Shown one piece after another: positions 51,940 to 53,897 of a DNA stretch of 53,897 nt. The stretch lies in assembly GCF_023333585.1 (NCBI RefSeq), contig NZ_JAIQZN010000046.1, forward strand, positions 1 to 53,897, given 5' to 3'. The notes beneath the pieces are model-generated. The model was not told the origin of the DNA, ran no database searches, and saw only the letters and a list, made by a program, of their open reading frames with translations. Made by a program: the position numbers and the translations under genes. The stretch is from Argonema antarcticum A004/B2. GTDB taxonomy: Bacteria > Cyanobacteriota > Cyanobacteriia > Cyanobacteriales > Aerosakkonemataceae. Within the stretch, counting starts at the first letter, position 1. Each line of letters starts with the position of its first letter.

Positions 51940-53031
51940 CTAGGACGGTTTGAGCGTTAAACTCAAGCACGGCAAACCCAAATCGTTTTCGACGATCGCT
52001 TTAGCAAGCAGCCGTTCTTCTGGGCCACGAGTGAGCAGTTGTGCGGTGCCGTCCCCTTGGGAACCGACGCCTTTGCCACCCCAGATTAACTCTTCTAAGG
52101 GAGAGTACTCCAGCAGGTGATGCAGCTTGGGTGCGCCTAATTGGGAGGGACAAGCGGGTGCGACGAGGCTAGAGAATATCTCCTGCGCTTCCACCATTAA
52201 CTCACCGACTCGGCGTACATCTCCAGAAATTAACGCTTCACGAGCTTGGTAAACTATTTGTTGGTTTAAAGGGCCAAGGGCGCGACGAATTCCTGCGGCG
52301 ATCGCACCTTCTGTGTTAGTAAATTGGTTATTCAAATCGCGCAAGATAGTAACGGTGTCTTTGTTTCCGTGTAAATCCACAATTAAATAGTAAAACGCGC
52401 CACCCAAAGGAATCGTTTCTATTGCCAAATCTTCACCATCGAAGGTGAGAAAAGTTGGCACTTGACCGTAGGCACAAATTTGATCCATGCGACCGCAGCG
52501 CGAAGGGGTAAGAGTTTCGCCACGGTAAGCTAATTCCATTTCGTCGCGTTTGTCAAGACCCAAGTTATATAACTCATTGCACGCTCTAGCAACTAAAACG
52601 CAAACTGCTGCTGAAGAGGATAAGCCCTTTTTAAGTGGCAAATTCATTCGATCGCACTTTATTTCTAATCCTGGAATTTGGTAGCCTTGCAAAACTTCGT
52701 GCAAAGTACCCGCAACATAGCTCCAAAAACCGTCAGTTTGTGCTAACGAAAGCAGTTCTGCGGAGTCTGGGGAAATACAAAGCGGTTCTACATTGAGAAG
52801 ATGAGAGCGAACTATTATAATTCCATCTCGTTTGCGGACGCGGGCGTAAATTCCCTGATTTGTACCAACAGCAATGCAGTAGCCCGGTGTAGCTGCAAAG
52901 CGACTAATTGAGCCAGCCCAGTCGGAATGTTCGCCAAACAAGCAAAGTCTACCGGGAACAAATAAATTTAGCCATTCAGAGTTATTAATCATTTGTCGAT
53001 CTGATACCAAGTTTCGTTCTAATGATGTCAT
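51940..53031 (-). CDS. GHMP family sugar kinase (galactokinase-like)
   Basis: The product has 363 residues. All three GHMP motifs are present: PGRLCLFGEHSDW near the N-terminus, LPLKKGLSSSAAVCVL (ATP loop), and GGKGVGSQGDGTAQLL near the C-terminus. The GEHSDW motif is similar to galactokinase's GEHTDY, suggesting a sugar-1-kinase. It precedes a nucleotidyltransferase on the same strand, in keeping with a salvage route sugar to sugar-1-phosphate to NDP-sugar. Galactose, glucuronate or other sugars are all possible substrates. Met14 is an alternative start. Confidence 0.88.
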   Translation of the reverse strand: MTSLERNLVSDRQMINNSEWLNLFVPGRLCLFGEHSDWAGSISRFAATPGYCIAVGTNQGIYARVRKRDGIIIVRSHLLNVEPLCISPDSAELLSLAQTDGFWSYVAGTLHEVLQGYQIPGLEIKCDRMNLPLKKGLSSSAAVCVLVARACNELYNLGLDKRDEMELAYRGETLTPSRCGRMDQICAYGQVPTFLTFDGEDLAIETIPLGGAFYYLIVDLHGNKDTVTILRDLNNQFTNTEGAIAAGIRRALGPLNQQIVYQAREALISGDVRRVGELMVEAQEIFSSLVAPACPSQLGAPKLHHLLEYSPLEELIWGGKGVGSQGDGTAQLLTRGPEERLLAKAIVENDLGLPCLSLTLKPS

Positions 53032-53137
53032 GGGAGAACGGTAGCTTTGGCGAAGCTTGTGCGTAAGCGCTTATAATTTACACCAGATGCTTCGCTTCAC
53101 TATGCCACAATAAAAATATAAACTTAGAGGTCGCACC

Positions 53138-53809
53138 ATGACAGTAACAATGCCAAAAATCTTGCCTCTGGAAAATGGCGATTGTCTCACTCGCGCTGAA
53201 TTTGAGCAACGCTACGAAGCAATGCCTCATCTGAAAAAAGCTGAATTAATCGAAGGAGTTGTTTATATGGGATCGCCAGTCCGAGTTATTCACGGCAGAC
53301 CTCACGCTAGAATTATGGCATGGTTATCTCCATACTGGATTGCCACACCAGGTGTGGATTTGATGGACAATACCACAGTACGCCTCGATCCAGATAACGA
53401 ACCACAACCCGATGCACTGTTGCGAATTGAAGTTGGCGGACAGTCAACGATTAGCGAAGATGGTTATGTTGAAGGTGCTACTGAATTCATTGCCGAAATA
53501 GCAGCAAGTAGTGCTTCTTATGACTTGCGAGATAAATTAAGAGCTTACCGACGCAACCAAGTACAAGAATATTTAGTTTGACAAGTTTACGATCGAAAAC
53601 TTGATTGGTTTCGCTTCAGAGAAGGACAATATATTGCTTTGGTAGCAGATGAAGCGGGAATAATTAGAAGTGAAGTTTTTCCTGGTTTATGGTTGTCTGT
53701 TCCGGCTTTATTAGCTGGGAATTTGGCTGAGGTTCAATCTACCTTACAGATAGGGTTAACTACACCAGAACATCAAGGTTTTATCGAAGAATTGAAGAAT
53801 CGGGGATAA
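53138..53809 (+). pseudogene. Uma2 family gene interrupted by an in-frame TGA
   Basis: The first 147 codons (53138-53581) give a normal Uma2 N-terminal part (NGDCLTRAEFEQRYEAMPHL; NEPQPDALLRIEV; ATEFIAEIAASSASYDLRDK). After EYLV a TGA at 53579-53581 stops translation. The same frame continues with QVYDRKLDWFRFREGQYIAL and further residues to TAA at 53807, matching the end of the homologue at 49867. There the corresponding codon is TGG (Trp), so a single G-to-A change explains the interruption. The gene is probably a young pseudogene, unless a truncated protein is functional. AGAGG lies 7 nt before the ATG. Confidence 0.88.
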
Positions 53810-53897
53810 TGGCTATATGATAACAGGACTTACGCAGGGACGCTAAATATGGTGGATGGTGCGTTACGCTATCGCTAACACACCCTACAGATAGAGG
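53810..53897. other. Window end with repeat-like sequence
   Basis: The last 88 bp contain AGGACTTACGCAGGG, similar to the outer end of the inverted-repeat element at 34778-35064, and GCGTTACGCTATCGCTAAC, a short sequence of repeat character. No gene is visible before the edge. Confidence 0.45.

Overview
The window looks like a chromosomal segment of a filamentous, Oscillatoriales-type cyanobacterium. The evidence is the very frequent HIP1 octamer GCGATCGC, heptanucleotide tandem arrays, dense families of small palindromic repeats, six Uma2-family (DUF820) loci, and cyanobacterial families such as DUF1822, DUF928, DUF29, CHASE2-CHAT and a SpkB-like kinase. No rRNA, tRNA, CRISPR array or intact transposase gene was seen. 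Genus and species cannot be fixed from the sequence alone.

Layout. 1-7.8 kb: a secreted DUF4833 protein, an Uma2 protein, a thioredoxin, a large Cache-histidine kinase-receiver-adenylate cyclase fusion, and a PD-(D/E)XK-like protein. 7.8-9.6 kb: a decayed minus-strand locus with fragments of DUF1822, CHAT-protein, NTPase and VWD-like genes. 9.7-21.6 kb: the most interesting region. A plus-strand operon (divergent sigma factor, DUF1822-HEAT, CHAT-CHASE2, DUF928) ends 4 bp from a convergent minus-strand operon (TpsA-like filamentous haemagglutinin, then a TPR-CHAT protein). The decayed locus next door carries remnants of the same DUF1822/CHAT pair. 21.9-24.1 kb: three Uma2 genes, two of them near-identical tandem copies. 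24.5-32.2 kb: a 2541-residue multidomain S8 protease with a P-domain-like insertion inside the catalytic domain.

33-37.5 kb: an SH3b protein, a thioredoxin-fold protein and a zinc-ribbon Ser/Thr kinase, with MITE-like elements between them. 38-41.1 kb: a tightly packed minus-strand operon of an AAA ATPase, a DUF4276 TOPRIM-like protein, an FkbM methyltransferase and a secreted protein. 41.3-44.3 kb: housekeeping genes (pgk, universal stress protein, DUF4926, RbgA/YlqF GTPase). 44.8-48.4 kb: an FHA-GAF-adenylate cyclase, a sugar-transferase remnant and a TPR protein. 48.6-53.8 kb: Dps, DUF29, Uma2, a GalU-like nucleotidyltransferase and a GHMP sugar kinase separated by long heptamer arrays, and an Uma2 pseudogene with an in-frame TGA.

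How the parts may work together (inference). Two cyclase proteins suggest active cAMP signalling. The sigma/DUF1822/CHAT-CHASE2/DUF928 and TpsA/TPR-CHAT operons look like one module coupling an envelope sensor, caspase-like proteases, a dedicated transcription factor and a secreted surface protein. The sugar kinase and nucleotidyltransferase would make sugar-1-phosphate and then an NDP-sugar. The ATPase/DUF4276 pair resembles OLD/PARIS-type defence pairs.
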